DNA of 64,000 nt from Cavia porcellus. Its lineage: Eukaryota; Chordata; Mammalia; Rodentia; Caviidae. The translations under genes were made by a program, and so were the position numbers. This document shows positions 49,540 to 61,735 of the stretch, piece after piece (the stretch's first letter is position 1; each line of letters starts with the position of its first letter). The notes under the pieces were generated by a model that was not told the origin of the DNA, did not search any database, and worked only from the letters and a program-made list of their open reading frames with translations. The stretch lies in contig NW_026947485.1 in the NCBI RefSeq assembly GCF_034190915.1, positions 129,639,337 through 129,703,336 on the forward strand, read 5' to 3'.

Positions 49540-50210
49540 CCCCAAAAACTTTTGGAATATCCTAAGTGATAGAAATACCTTTTGTTATTCATGCCTGAAT
49601 TTATGCTAATGAGGTGACTCTTGGTAGCCTCTGGATGTGTTTAGGATGGGTAAAGTTCAGTGGTAACAAACACTGGAATAGTGAGTTGGAACTTTCAGGT
49701 CCCTCCCTTGCTCCCCAGACGCTCCGCTCCTCTAATCCAAGCAGGAAGAGGGTGGGAAACTGAGTCCAGTCACCATGGCTAATTATTCAATCAATCATGA
49801 CCTCAATAAAAGAGGTCCAGAGAGATTCTGACTTGTGAAACACATCCATGTCTTAAAAGGCTGGTACCCTCTGAGAACACGTGGAAACGATGCCACAGCC
49901 ACCCTTATTTTGTTTAAGCATCTCGTTAATCTGGTTGTTTGAGTTGTTATCCTTTCTGCTGAGTGTAGTGTAAGTACAGGGCTTTCCTGAGTTCTTTGAG
50001 TCTTTCTAATGAATTATTCAACTTGAGAGAGGACCTGTAATGACTCTTGAATTTGAACTTGGCTGGGAAGTGTGGGCCATCTTGGGAACCACCTGTGGTT
50101 GGCCTCTGAAAAAAGGGCAGTGTGGGATCTGTGTCAACTCCAGGCAGTCTTTGTCAGGAATCAAGTAATTTAATTGTAGCACACTAGGTTGGTATCTGCT
50201 TTGCACAGGG
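49540..50210 (+). mobile_element. Old LTR-like repeat, family not assigned
   Basis: Blocks in order: gttattcatgcctgaattta tgctaatgaggtgactcttgg, ggtaacaaacactggaatag, ttcaatcaatcatgacctca ataaaagagg, gagaacacgtgga, gggctttcctgagttctttg and gggatctgtgtcaactccagg. I recognise the series as a common ancient mammalian LTR-type repeat but cannot name it. Confidence 0.5.
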
Positions 50211-52462
50211 CACCTGAACTTCTCATTTTACAAACTAAATCTGGTCCTTTTACTGCTCTCCTTAAATAGCAATGAGAGTATAGCACAGCTCCCGGCTCTT
50301 TACCTTGTTTTATGTATGTAGTTTTTCAAATTTAATTATAGTTTTCTACAATTGATTGACATCTTGAAACAGCCTCCTAGCTATAATTCCTCCTAGTTAC
50401 AAAAGATGTTTCTGGTATAAAATTAAATTCATGGAAGTTATATACTTCATTATGTAGATAATAATATTTAATGACAACATATAATACAACATTACTTACT
50501 ATCTTTAAACAGAAAAAAGTTATCCATAATGTGGCTTAAGTAATTTTAAACGATATTCTAAAAACAACTTAAAGCATTTTTTAAAAATTTAAAGAGAAGA
50601 TACTATACCTGGAGTGAAAAATCAGTATACATTTAAGTTACCAATAAAATTTAAATTTGATGCCTTAAAACTCTATTTTCTATCTACAAGAGGGGAATTA
50701 GACAAAAATAATCTTAAGGATGCTTTTCTAATCCTGTGACTGTAATCACGTGATCTATTTCTTTAATATTTAATCATCTGTCATATAGCCTTGGCTGTAT
50801 ATTGTTTAATTTTATAGTTCAACAGAAAGCTAATTTGTCGATGGTTCAAACAAATTCATAGGAAATGACTTGAAAATCTATTTAAAAAGCATCAGTGAAA
50901 ATAAATATTGAATTTCTTCATGTTAAATCTAAAAATCCATCACTGTGCTTGCTTTTTACTTTATTTGCTACTTAACATATCTCAACAGTGAATCTATCAT
51001 ATCAACATAGTCATCATGATCCAAGCTGCAAATAATAGAGAGTGTCAGTGTCAATTTTGCTTCCTCACACTTGCTTCCCTTCATTTCATCTGATTTTAAT
51101 AATCCCTGTCAAACCACAAACAGTCCAAATTACCTTCATGACACAGAAGCTTTCAAGGAGCAGACAGAATCTCAACTTTCATTTAGCAACTACAAAAGAA
51201 AGCTGTCCAGCTGGACAAATATTATTTCCACACTTGACAATCTCTACAGTTGAGCATGCATTTTAATTTTAACTAAACCTGCCAGGAGTTTGATATGAGC
51301 TTCTTGTTTTGTGTAGATTGACTCACAGGCTTATCAGACCAATGACTGTAATTGTGATGAAAGAACCCAGCATTTATCTACTAAAAGATGAATTGTATAT
51401 CAAAGCCAAGTGTTCAAATGAACTTATAAGAGATAGTGTGTAGGTACTGATTATAGGGGGAGAACTACTTAATTTAGGTGTTTTAATTACTAAAGTCTAA
51501 AGATACAAAATACATCCTTGATCTAATTTTGAAAAGTAATGGCTAATATGTAAAAATATACAGTAGTTAAAACTTTTCTGAGAAAGTTAAAAATTAAATA
51601 CAAAGAGATCCCTTTTAAATTGCTTTGGATTGATTTGACTTCAAAATCAAGTGTCTAGAATAGAGTTCTATTAATTAAAACAAAGCTAGTGTTCCTGACA
51701 AGATAACAAAACACTAAGACTGTCCACTCATACTGATGCTGAACTGGGATAATTTAAATGATGAGATTCTTCTATTGAAGTCGAATTGTTTTTCTCTTTT
51801 CATAGATATATAAGAAAACTAAAAACTGAAAATGAAAGAAGTTCATTTAGAACAATCTATCTAAGTGAAAACTCATGTTTCACTCATTGGTACACAAATG
51901 CACCTGATGCAGCTAAGTACTAAAAGGTAGCATTTTTAGGAACAATAAGCCTATGCAGTAGCTGGTGATGTTTCTTCAGTCTTGTGCTCATGAAGTCTGT
52001 TGTATCATTACAGACTGTGTGGTGTACATATTAATGATTTTCAGTAAATCATATCTCATGTACAGATACAAATTCCCTACGATGAATATGATCACTATGT
52101 CCATCTAAAATGTACCGATATACTGAATTATATGAAAAAGAAATTTAGTGCTATTAAATGTGTGTTACCTTTTTGTTTTGTTATCATTATTGCCAAAAGT
52201 AAAAGTGCATTACACAGTTAGATAAGTAGTTGTAGTTTTGTATCATATAATACATTATAAAATGCATGTAGTGATAAAGTTGGGACTATATTCAATGAAT
52301 AGCAAGACGAAGCAAAGGCTAGAAAATGTTATACGATCCACTGCCCACAGCTTCAGCCCAGCTCAGCTGGCTGCCACATTAAGTGGCTGGCAGGGATGGT
52401 GACATCAAATATATCTGAAGCTATAATCACTGAGGAAAGGAAGAAGTTAGCTGTACTTGACT

Positions 52463-52550
52463 TTTTTTTGTGCCAGGGATCGAACTTACAACCTTGCACT
52501 TCCTAGACAGGCATTTATGCCACTAAAGGCCACAGCTAAAGCCCTGGCCT
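52463..52550 (-). mobile_element. ID-type SINE with small internal insertion, minus
   Basis: ttttttttgtgccagggatc gaacttacaaccttgcactt cctagacaggcatttatgcc actaaaggccacagctaaag ccctggcc. Compared with its relatives, about eight extra bases lie between the usual ccact and gagctaaa blocks, splitting the A box. Confidence 0.87.
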
Positions 52551-52940
52551 ACCTGACTTCTCATATCCAAGGGCACCTTACCTGCTGTCCTTGAAAAACA
52601 TGTTACCTTACTGCACTTCTGGAAGAGATGTGGAAATAAGAATGCGGTTATCACCAATTTAACTGTACATTAAAGTGAGAGTTTTTTTCACTGTCTAGTG
52701 GTACCTCAGTTGGCAAAATCAATTCTTTCCATAGCCAGAATCATGGAAAGAATTAAATCTGTGAACTGTGGTAACCCAGTATTGGTTTCTCACATGTGAG
52801 ACCATGTCAGGATTTAGAAATACAAAGTATATGTCTATCTAAATCTAGTCTGGCTTATTCTTACGCAACTATCAAATACTAATTCATTTGAAAATGAAAA
52901 ATCCAGAAGCCATTAAAATAATAATCTAGCTCACTATCAA

Positions 52941-53435
52941 CATGTTATAGCTTGTGTGTAGATGTCCCCCCTCATAGGTGGGGCTTTTCAGAGGTGGCTG
53001 GATCTAGAGATATGAATACAGGTTAAGGATGCATGATAACTGCATTACTTTGCTGAAGGCTTTAGCATCGTTTGGGTGTAGCTGATAGGAAGAGTGTTGT
53101 GGTTTGTGTCTGGATACCTCCTCAAAGCCTCATGCAGTCATGGGGTCAGGCTTCTAGAGTTTAAGAATGATTCACTGTCCAATGCTGGATTGTGGGTGTA
53201 GCCCACATACAATATAAGGGACAGAAAGAGTTTTCTCTGCACATGCTTTTTCCCTTTGGCTCTTGATGCTTTTGCTGTTTTCCACTGCCAGGAACTGTTG
53301 CCCTCTGCCATGTACCACTCTGCCTTGGAGCCTGCAAAGTATGGATGGAAACATCCAAACACTGTGAGCTAAATAAACCTTTCTTTCCTTAATTTTGAGC
53401 ATCAGGTATTTTGTCTCAGCAATGAGAGAAAAGAA
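52941..53435 (+). mobile_element. MaLR-type LTR, plus
   Basis: agcttgtgtgtagatgtccc ccctcataggtggggctttt, ctgccttggagcctgcaaag, ccaaacactgtgagctaaat aaacctttctttccttaatt and ggtattttgtctcagcaatg. An inner ttgtggtttgtgtctggata cctcctcaaagcctcatgca suggests that two partial copies overlap here. Confidence 0.7.
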
Positions 53436-53712
53436 GCCAAGACATAGGGTAACCTGGGTATGAGTGGCACCAACCAATGGGCTTATAGCCTGAATGGAGT
53501 AAGAGGGAAAGAGGCTTGCTTTCACTGCCTCCCACATGCCACACCATGGGCTGCTTCTCCTCTGCCATGGCCCTTTTCCATGCAGCCCTGCCTTGGACCT
53601 AGCTTACTATGGAATGAAACTTTTGTGCATTGTGAGCTAAAATAAATCTTTCCTTCTTTAACTTGTGAGTGCTGAGTATTTCGTTCCAGCAACAAGAAAA
53701 ATAAGACTCCAA
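53436..53712 (+). mobile_element. MaLR-type LTR 3' part, plus
   Basis: Has atgccacaccatgggctgct tctcctctgccatgg, then gtgcattgtgagctaaaata aatctttccttctttaactt and gtatttcgttccagcaacaag. It directly follows another copy in the same orientation. Confidence 0.7.
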
Positions 53713-53769
53713 GGTATGACTTAGAATGATTTCCGGTATAATATACCATTTAATTTAAAAAATAAGTTT

Positions 53770-53862
53770 TAAGGATGGGGATACATCTCTGTGGTAAAGT
53801 GCTTGCCTGCAGGCATGAGGGCCTGAGTCTGACCCTGAGTATTACAAAACAAATAAACAAAG
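53770..53862 (+). mobile_element. ID-type SINE, plus
   Basis: aaggatggggatacatctct gtggtaaagtgcttgcctgc aggcatgagggcctgagtct gaccctgagtattac, then aaacaaataaac. Confidence 0.8.
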
Positions 53863-53876
53863 GCAGTAAGTTTTAG

Positions 53877-53878
<2 letters not shown>

Positions 53879-53918
<40 letters not shown>

Positions 53919-53940
53919 CCATGCTCTCTCTCTCTCTCTA
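53879..53940. repeat. (TA)n followed by (CT)n
   Basis: About 20 TA units (to about 53918), a short spacer, then about 8 CT units; it begins about 20 bp beyond the A-rich tail of the ID element. Confidence 0.93.
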
Positions 53941-54362
53941 TGTATATAATAGCATGATATTATATACTATTTTTCAAAAAACAAACAGACAAATTTACCA
54001 AACTATTAGCAGTATTAATCTTTGGGTGGTAGAACCAACATTAGACAAGAAAAATAGAATTTTTACTCTTTATAATAAATCTCATAATTTTGTTTGAACT
54101 TAATGTAATGGGTACATTTTACCTTTGATATCTGAGAAGTGAAAACAAATTTTTAAAAATATAAGAAATATAGGGCATTATCTAATGTAGAATCAACTGG
54201 ATGGTATGTGTAACAAATGATCTATGATTCCTGAGTAGCATAAAGAAGTCATGCCTCCAAGAAAATGGAAGATAACTAAAAGAAGGAAACCAACGATTTT
54301 CCAAAATCCATAGCCTCATAGGCCCCAGAGCTGGAGACACTTAATTCTTATTATAGATAAGT

Positions 54363-54750
54363 ACACCTGTATTAGTCACCTTTGCTGTAGCTGAAACACA
54401 GTAACTTTACACTCACATTTTAAAGGAAGACAGATTTAATCCGTCTCATGGGTTAGGGGATTCAGTCCATGGTTGAATGACTGCAAGGCAAAAACACCAT
54501 GATGAAGGGAGTGCCTGAGAAAAGAGGCTTAGTTCAGGGCAGCCAAAATGCAAAGCAAAGTTCAACTGCCAGAAAGTAAGAGGTCAGGGGCCAGATTTAG
54601 TACCCAGAATCATACTTTCAAGGCTCACCTGGATATACACGGGGGCATGCTTTACTAATCTCCTTAGCAGCTTCCAAGCCAAGCACGTTGACACAGTGAA
54701 AGCTTGATCATATTCTACTTCATATCAACTTCACATTCAAACACACCTTT
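54363..54750 (-). mobile_element. MaLR-type LTR, minus
   Basis: ttgctgtagctgaaacacag, ggaagacagatttaatccgt ctcatgggttaggggattca gtccatggtt and the ccagaatcatactttcaagg part follow the complement of a MaLR LTR. Confidence 0.65.
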
Positions 54751-55373
54751 TTATTTAAATACATTTTCCTAACAGTAAAATGTTAATAATTTCATCTAAC
54801 ATATTACGACTCTCCTGCATACAAATGAGAATGTAATAATTTCTTCACCAAAGAGTTACCTCTCTTTGACTCCTATTTTACACATGGTCTCTTCTGAGCC
54901 AAAATTAAAGTTTTTTTTCTAAATTTTCTGCTTTGTTTTATTGTCCCTAAACTTCACTATAAACAACCAGCAGTACCTATGTCACAGCCTGAATATTGGG
55001 CTGACTTGAAATTTTCTTCTCATCTTCTCCTTTAAATTTAGCCTTACAGAAAGTCTTAAGACATGGATAAAATATAGACAAATTTTGTTTTTGCCAGAAT
55101 GAAACATGTATAGTCCCTGGCCCAGTTTGTAACAGGGCCTTTGTCCACAACCTGAACCCCATGAACTACACCTTTGCTGCCCACATTCCTATCAGCATTC
55201 TGTTTCTGAGCTCTAACCAGAATCGCCCATCAAACACTGCTTATTATATTTTAGGGTGTCTCCAGTCTACTTCTCCAAATTTTTCCAAATTCCTCACATA
55301 AACTAGTCCCAAAGACGTCTCAACCACAGAGTCCAGCACAGTGACATTAACCATGCCACTTCTCCCCATTTCC

Positions 55374-55725
55374 TAGGTTAGTCAGCTTTTCTGTTCCAGA
55401 GACACACACAATACCTGAGATTGCCTACAAATTAATGGAGAGTTTTAATTTGGCTCAGCTGCAGTGCATTCAGTTGATAGTCAGCTGGCTCCAAAGAAGA
55501 AATGTCCTAAGACCAGTGGAGTAAAGACACTTACTTCATGGTGGCCTGCCTGGAAGCAGAGCAGAACAGTATTGGTGAGGAAAGGGCCAGAGACGAGATA
55601 TAATATCCAAGGCCACACATCTAAGAATTACCAAGACATACCCAGAACCATGCTTTACTAATCCTCGGGTGGTGCCCAAGCCAATCACAAGCACAATGAA
55701 GTTTAATACTACAAAGCCATCTCTA
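55374..55725 (-). mobile_element. MaLR-type LTR, minus
   Basis: ttagtcagcttttctgttcc agagacacacacaatacctg aga, tggctccaaagaagaaatgt, tggcctgcctggaagcagag and ggtgcccaagccaatcaca. Resembles the 54.4-kb copy in layout. Confidence 0.68.
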
Positions 55726-57187
55726 ATTTTTCATTAGCTAACTAACAAAGGGAGGACACAAGAACACCCAGGTAGTCATTTGAAAAGTATAAAACAAGTT
55801 ATTCCACTCACTTCCTTGCTGTATCACACTAAAGCTTGTATGACTTATTAACAATATAAAACCTCCCCTCTTTCCCTGTATTGAGGTTATACTCCAAAGC
55901 CCCAATCATGGTTACTTGATCAGGATGCACAGCCCACCATCAGATAGGAGTCTGCTGATTACAAGTGATGAAAACATCCTTGGAACATACATAAACCATT
56001 TTGGGAAGCAAGAACTGAAAATTCACAGATGAAAAATAGTGAAACATAAATTGAATAAGTATGTGATAGCCAGAAATTTTAAGGCTTTTGGACATTATTG
56101 TATATATTGGTATAATTAGATATCACATTATAGCATATTATAGTATTATCATATATATACAAAATCATTTATCACATCATGTCACATCAAATATATCATA
56201 CATATCATGGATACCCATATCATATATTTATCAGAAAGTCATAGGAAGTTTTCTTCTATGGCAGTAAATGACTGATGTTTTACAAATATATATAAAACAG
56301 ATGTTGATATTGTTGGTGAGAGGTGAGAGATGAAGATAGGAAAACCAATCAGGAAGACAGTGAATTAGTGCTAATGAAACTTATTATGGACAGGAAAAGG
56401 ATGTGGTCATGAGAAAAAGATTTCCCGGTAATGAATAGATAGTTTGCAGCCAATGGATGAGGCAGACAATTACAACTGAGAGAAAAGTAGCTGTTACATG
56501 TTCCAGGCATCAATAAGCTTGAGCTTGCGACCCAGTTCATCAGAGAAACCTATTTCCTGGTCAAAGTAATAGGACAATTTGAAAATAAAGTTATGTTAAG
56601 AGGTAGAAAGCTCATGAATTGTGTCATTAGAAACTAGCAAGGATTAAAGCTAGAATATGGTTCTTCTCAAGCAACACAAATCTGTAGTGAAAAGACATAA
56701 TGACAGAAGTCAGTAGACTGAAGAAGAACACATTGGGGTAGGGTGGTACCAAAGCTGTCACAGATTTGCTCAAAGTGGTCACAGATACCATAAACACTGG
56801 CCTTCAGCTAGGCAGGGTGAGGAGTGGGTATGGGGTTGCACAGACATAGTTTTTTCCCAGGTGGGGCCCAAGGTTATGGTAAGGGTAGAGAGATGAGACA
56901 GAGAGAGGGTCTCAACTATTATTGCAAAGGCAATTCTGCTCTAGAAACAGAATGGAAGTGCTTTAAAATTTTCAGTGAAAAATGATGATAAGAAAGCATG
57001 GAAAATTTAGAACACTGAATGATGATTCTGAGTGCATAATTCCAATTAAATATTCAGAATAGAAGTATGAAGATATATGAGACTACAGTTTAGGAGACAA
57101 TATCGTTCAAACTTTTTGAACTAGAACCCAGAGGTTTAAAAATGCAGAGCAATCTAATATATTGTGTGTCTCTCTGTATCTGTCTGC

Positions 57188-57213
57188 CTCTCTCTCTCTC
57201 TTTCTGTTTATAA

Positions 57214-57256
<43 letters not shown>
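57188..57256. repeat. (CT)n and (AT)n compound microsatellite
   Basis: cctctctctctctctt is followed after a short spacer by about 20 AT units. On the minus strand this produces a Tyr-Ile open frame without meaning. Confidence 0.92.
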
Positions 57257-57258
<2 letters not shown>

Positions 57259-57514
57259 TTTCACAAAGCATTACCCTTAACAGTTGCCATGATATCATTT
57301 TCAAGAGAACTTTGTGATCATTTTGTAGAATTATATGTAAAGATATGAATGATAAATCCAGAAGAGATGTTCGTGGAAAAAGGGTAAAAAATGAAAAGCA
57401 TAAAATTAAGGACTAGTTTGAGGACCACAAACAGAGGCTGGGGAAACGGCCACAACAAATAAGATAGGGTCAGAGGTTGGAGGAAGAAAAACAGTATCAA
57501 AGAGGGCAAGGTTT

Positions 57515-57720
57515 TAGGGTGTGGTTGTACAAACATGAAATCCCAGTACTTTGGGAGGCTGAGGCAGGAGGATTATAATTTTGAGTCATGCCTGGGCAAT
57601 TTAGCAAGATTCTGGTTCAAAATGAAAAAAAAAAAGGGGGGGGGGTTGGAAAATAGCTCAGTGTAAAGGCTCTGGGGTTAATCCCTCATACTACAAAACA
57701 AACAAATAAAATTTTAAAAA
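57515..57720 (+). mobile_element. B1 + ID composite SINE, plus
   Basis: gtgtggttgtacaaacatga aatcccagtactttgggagg ctgaggcaggaggattataa (7SL part), an A11 G10 run, then ggttggaaaatagctcagtg taaaggctctggggttaatc cctcatac (ID part). The G-run at the junction is unusual among these composites. Confidence 0.87.
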
Positions 57721-58434
57721 GATCTGACTTTTCTCTACTTCAATGCCTCTCAAAGCTAAATCCCAAACTAATTTGAGATGGGTTATTTCAGCTTGAAATA
57801 CTGGGACTATCTGAGATCTCGTAAATTAAACTCACTGGAAATGGTACTCAAACTGACAAACTTTTGTCTAGCATTTTTATCACAGCACTTTATATTCCAA
57901 AAGCACGCACTCTCATTTTCACATATTAAGTATACTTCTGAAAAATCATTGAGGGAACACTTGTATGCAAACTACCATTCCCCTGAGGACTACTGGGCTG
58001 ATTCTGGATTTATGCTTATCCAGATGGAAACAAAGTAGTTTTGGAGCATTCAGCCTTGCCACAAATATTCTTCATCCATCTTTTTTTCCCTCTGACTTAC
58101 ACAGCGGTTGGCCAAATGCACTCACATTTCATTATCCTCACTCAATTTAGAGGGAAATATATATAAAGTTACAGTATGTTGTTAGCACGTTTCCTTTTAA
58201 CTTTAAATGCAAGAGACTTAACTAGTTAAGCACCCTAATCAAAAACTATTTATCAGGACAGGCAGAAAGTGCCACAGGAACGACAGCTTACCAGAAAATA
58301 TAAAGTTGGTGATTTGGATGCCAACTGTATTTCTTTATATGGAAAGCACTGTTAACAAAACGTATTGTCAACTTATTACAAAGACATAACCAAGAAGTCT
58401 GAATGTGAATCATTCAAACACAGGAATCATAGCT

Positions 58435-58560
58435 AAGAATAACAGTAGCTGGGCTGGGAATAAGCTCAGCAGCATAAGTGCCTGCCTGGCAAGAATGAGG
58501 TTGTGAGTTTGATGCCCCCAAAAAACAAAACAAAACAAGATCTGCAAAAGAATAACAGCA
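58435..58560 (+). mobile_element. ID-type SINE with target-site duplication, plus
   Basis: gctgggaataagctcagcag cataagtgcctgcctggcaa gaatgaggttgtgagtttga tgcccc, with an A-rich tail. Flanks aagaataacagtag (58435-58448) and aagaataacagcag (from about 58547) are the duplicated target. Confidence 0.9.
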
Positions 58561-58574
58561 GTTAACAACTATTT

Positions 58575-58745
58575 ACTTCTTTCACAAGAAGTGAATCCTT
58601 TATAATCATTAAGTCATTAATCCCCAGAATCCTGTAAAACATCACATTAGACTTCAATTCCCAGATGAGAAAGTGAGGAGGTATAGATGTACCTTTCCTG
58701 AGATCGCCAAAGCTAGAAATAGGTGACACTTACATGCAGACTGCT
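58575..58745 (-). mobile_element. MIR remnant, minus
   Basis: gaatcctttataatcattaa, tcccagatgagaaagtgagg and cctgagatcgccaaagctag follow MIR complement order. Confidence 0.55.
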
Positions 58746-58804
58746 TTCTCCAGAGTCTACGTTTAAAGAGGGTTACACTAAGTCCCTGTAGGAAAAAGGC
58801 TTGC

Positions 58805-58834
58805 TGTGCTACTTTATTCTGTGCTACTTTATTC
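58805..58834. repeat. 15-bp tandem duplication
   Basis: TGTGCTACTTTATTC occurs twice in direct succession. Confidence 0.93.
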
Positions 58835-59029
58835 TGCTTTTCACAAAACTGCTTTCAAGATAACTTGGGTCTACTTCATCCCTGCTTAGCTAGTGGAGCT
58901 CAACATACTGTACTTGAGATGAAACAGGAATCCCCAAATTAGTCATGAAAGTTGAATTCATTATCACACATAAAAAAGAGACTTATTTTAAAATGTGCTT
59001 AATTCTAAATATCAGGGCAGGATTGAATA

Positions 59030-59170
59030 GGACTATGCTCAAATTTTAATGCACTGGTAATTGTTTGTTAAAAATGCAGAAATCTGGCAGGTCTGAGATT
59101 CTGCATTTCTAACAAGCTCCCAAGTACTGATGACACGGCTGGTCCAGGACTCACATTTTAAGTCGCAAAT
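59030..59170 (+). mobile_element. MER5-like hAT DNA-transposon remnant
   Basis: gtttgttaaaaatgcagaaa tctggcaggtctgagattctgc, then tttctaacaagctcccaagtactgatg, in MER5A order. Confidence 0.65.
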
Positions 59171-59199
59171 GGTTAGAGGTGGAATCACAACATGGGTAA

Positions 59200-59370
59200 C
59201 TGGAACCCCCGCTCTATTACTTAGTAGGTGTATAATATCTTCATACACATCAGCTACATCTATAAAACAGAGAGATCACTAAAGGATCATTACTAGGATT
59301 ATATAGAATAATCCATACATAGTACTTACAACAGTCCCTGTCATACAGAAAAAACTCAATAAACGTTCTC
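59200..59370 (+). mobile_element. MIR SINE, plus
   Basis: ggaacccccgctctattact tagtaggtgtataatatctt, catctataaaacagagagat and cagtccctgtcatacagaaa aaactcaataaacgttctc. Confidence 0.75.
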
Positions 59371-60398
59371 TCTCAATATCACTGAACAATATTAAAAACA
59401 TGTATTGTAGCCCATTAGAAAGCCATTTATAGAACTGACTGATACAGTAAAAACACTAAATAAAATGTCATCATTCTTTTCCAAGCAGTCACTAGAACAT
59501 CACTGTACATTGAAGGACATTAAATACATAAATTAGATCCACTATTCAACTTTATTAAATACATAAATCTGAAATGGCTCTAAATGAATTTGCATGAGGC
59601 TGGCTTAGTTTAAGATATTTTTTGTTTTTATGCCAGAAGACTTTTTTATACTGCAGGTACACACTGAGTTCCAATTCATTTATGTGAATAGCTTCCTCTA
59701 AATTTAGAAATAGCCATTTTTGCTTAAATTTTTCATTTTTCATGAAATACATATCAGAAGTAAGGCTACTATGAACAATAATAATGATTTTAAAAATTTG
59801 TTCAAGGAAGAACACTGCTATAGTTTGAGTTTGAAGCATTTAAGCAAATCCTTCCTGTTCACATTTTAGAACCATAACAAAATACAGCATGATTACCTCT
59901 TGCTGTTGAAATCCAAGGCTCAGCAAGAATATTTCTATTAGAATTGTGCTGATTTAGGAATGATATTATATGGGAGGAACTATAGGAACGAGTGGGTAGA
60001 AAAAGAAAAGTTGGAACCAAAACCAAAATTTCACAGTAACTTTTAAATGAAAACCATGAAATTTATCAAATTCAACTGTGATTAAAAATAAGAAATAGAA
60101 AGAGTAAAGTAGAAAATAAAGATTATATTCCCTCAGCACTGATAAAATTTGCAAAGAGTAGAACCAGTGGTTAATCAAAGAAGAGACGAGAGGTATGAGT
60201 GTTTTAGTTGGTGGGTGTAAGGAGTCAGAAAGAAAAGGAAATAAATAATACTATTTTTTCATTTTTGAGATTTCTAATAGTGTGATTAAAAATTGTGGAA
60301 TAGATTCTAGTACCTTTATTTTTCTACATAAAACCTAGATTCAATATAAGTAATGCAGATTGCTCTTTTAACATCATTACTGGTAAGAATCAAGGAAA

Positions 60399-60512
60399 AG
60401 TCAAGCATTATGGTGCATGCCTGTATTCACAGCACTTAGGAAGCTAAAGCAGGAGGATCTACAGTTTGAGGTCAGCCTGAGTATATACAGTGACTCTGTT
60501 TCAAAAATCAAA
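60399..60512 (+). mobile_element. B1-like SINE, plus
   Basis: caagcattatggtgcatgcc tgtattcacagcacttagga agctaaagcaggaggatcta, gaggtcagcctgagtatata and a tttcaaaaatcaaaaag end. Confidence 0.83.
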
Positions 60513-61159
60513 AAGTTAAGAAAAGTGGGAGGACTATGGGTGACTACACGATTCCCTCATCTTTTCTCCTTTCCTCTTTCCCTGCAAATTGGAATAGCTT
60601 GACTGCTGTGGTACTAGAATTTCTTTAAACTTTACACTCACTAGATTTTACTTCCTAAGACAAGGATTTAAAAAATATATTTCACAAGAAAAAATGCACA
60701 TAAAAATGCTTCATTGGAAGGACTACATTTGCAAGTTTATGAGGCAAAATTTACCTGTACTCAAATAAGGATACTTCAAATGAAATAAAACTTGTATTGC
60801 AGTAAAAAAAAAATCATTTGTGGGGACTGTCTTAAGATCTTTAAGGCAATAATGAACGAGATCAAATCATTAGGATGAAAGTACAAGAAGAACAGAATGT
60901 GAACAGAATCATAACAGTATCAAGTGTTGTTATTTGGGTTCATATTTTTTGGAGTCAAATACCTGAAACACAAAAATTTACTGAAAATGCCTGAGCTAAC
61001 TTTTTCCACTTCCAAGGCAGGTATTAGCTGTCTCTCAACTTGAGAGAAGCAAGAAACTCCACTCCGGTGTGACCCATTTATGCCTCTTAGATTCATCATA
61101 TGCAGTTTTTAATGACCCTGGACCAAAGGAAATGTAGAAACCTATTTGAAAAATTGACA

Positions 61160-61342
61160 TTAAGGTTGTGACACCAACCACAACAGCAAGAGAATTTTAA
61201 GTTAACCTGACACAAAATTCCCAAATCAGTCTGTTACCTCCCTAATTTAAAAAACAGTTCCTATGTGAAATAGTGATGGTGTGTCAGCCTGTGCTTTGAA
61301 ACTCCTGAATTTTGTCATTTGGTGTTTGTGTCACAACCTTAA
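61160..61342. mobile_element. TTAA-flanked, non-autonomous DNA-transposon-like element (183 bp)
   Basis: ATTAAGGTTGTGACAC at 61159-61174 and GTGTCACAACCTTAAT at 61328-61343 are perfect 16-bp inverted repeats. Each contains a TTAA at the edge, as expected for piggyBac-type target duplication. No coding sequence lies between them. Family not assigned; a palindromic MITE such as MER53 is an alternative. Confidence 0.6.
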
Positions 61343-61399
61343 TATTATTTAAATATACTTTATAATATCTATTATTTAAAAAATATCTTTGAATTGAAG

Positions 61400-61735
61400 A
61401 TACTATAAAGCTTTGAAGAAGCCAACCTCAAAGCATCGCATTCCTAGGGTGCCACTTTCATTAGAAGTGGTGCATAAAACATTTGCTGTTGACAAATCTA
61501 ATTCATTAAAAGGTGAGATGGATGCATTTTAAAATAACTGGCTGGCATCATTATCTGCAGTGCCTTTTATAAATTATTCCTGTTTTCCTTTTTGACTGAA
61601 CTTGTCAGAGTTCCCTTTCAGAGATGGAGTGTTATGCCTTAGTCAATGCTTTCAACATGTTTAGACAAGTCACAAGTTAAAGAAGCACTGGGATTTTATT
61701 TTCTAGAAATGAGAAAGGGCAATAGAAATACAGAA
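61400..61735. other. Unique stretch; possible conserved non-coding element
   Basis: Non-repetitive mixed-composition sequence with ggcatcattatctgcagtgc and gtcaatgctttcaacatgtt; no frame or repeat recognised. Based on texture only. Confidence 0.2.

Noticed and set aside
57107..57304. Open frame with Tyr-Ile repeats
   Set aside because: Translation of the AT/CT microsatellite.
59555..59839. 94-codon open frame, minus strand, Lys/Leu-rich
   Set aside because: Tempting because it is on the KIAA0825 strand, but it is AT-rich, has no matching acceptor/donor pair and resembles no protein I know.
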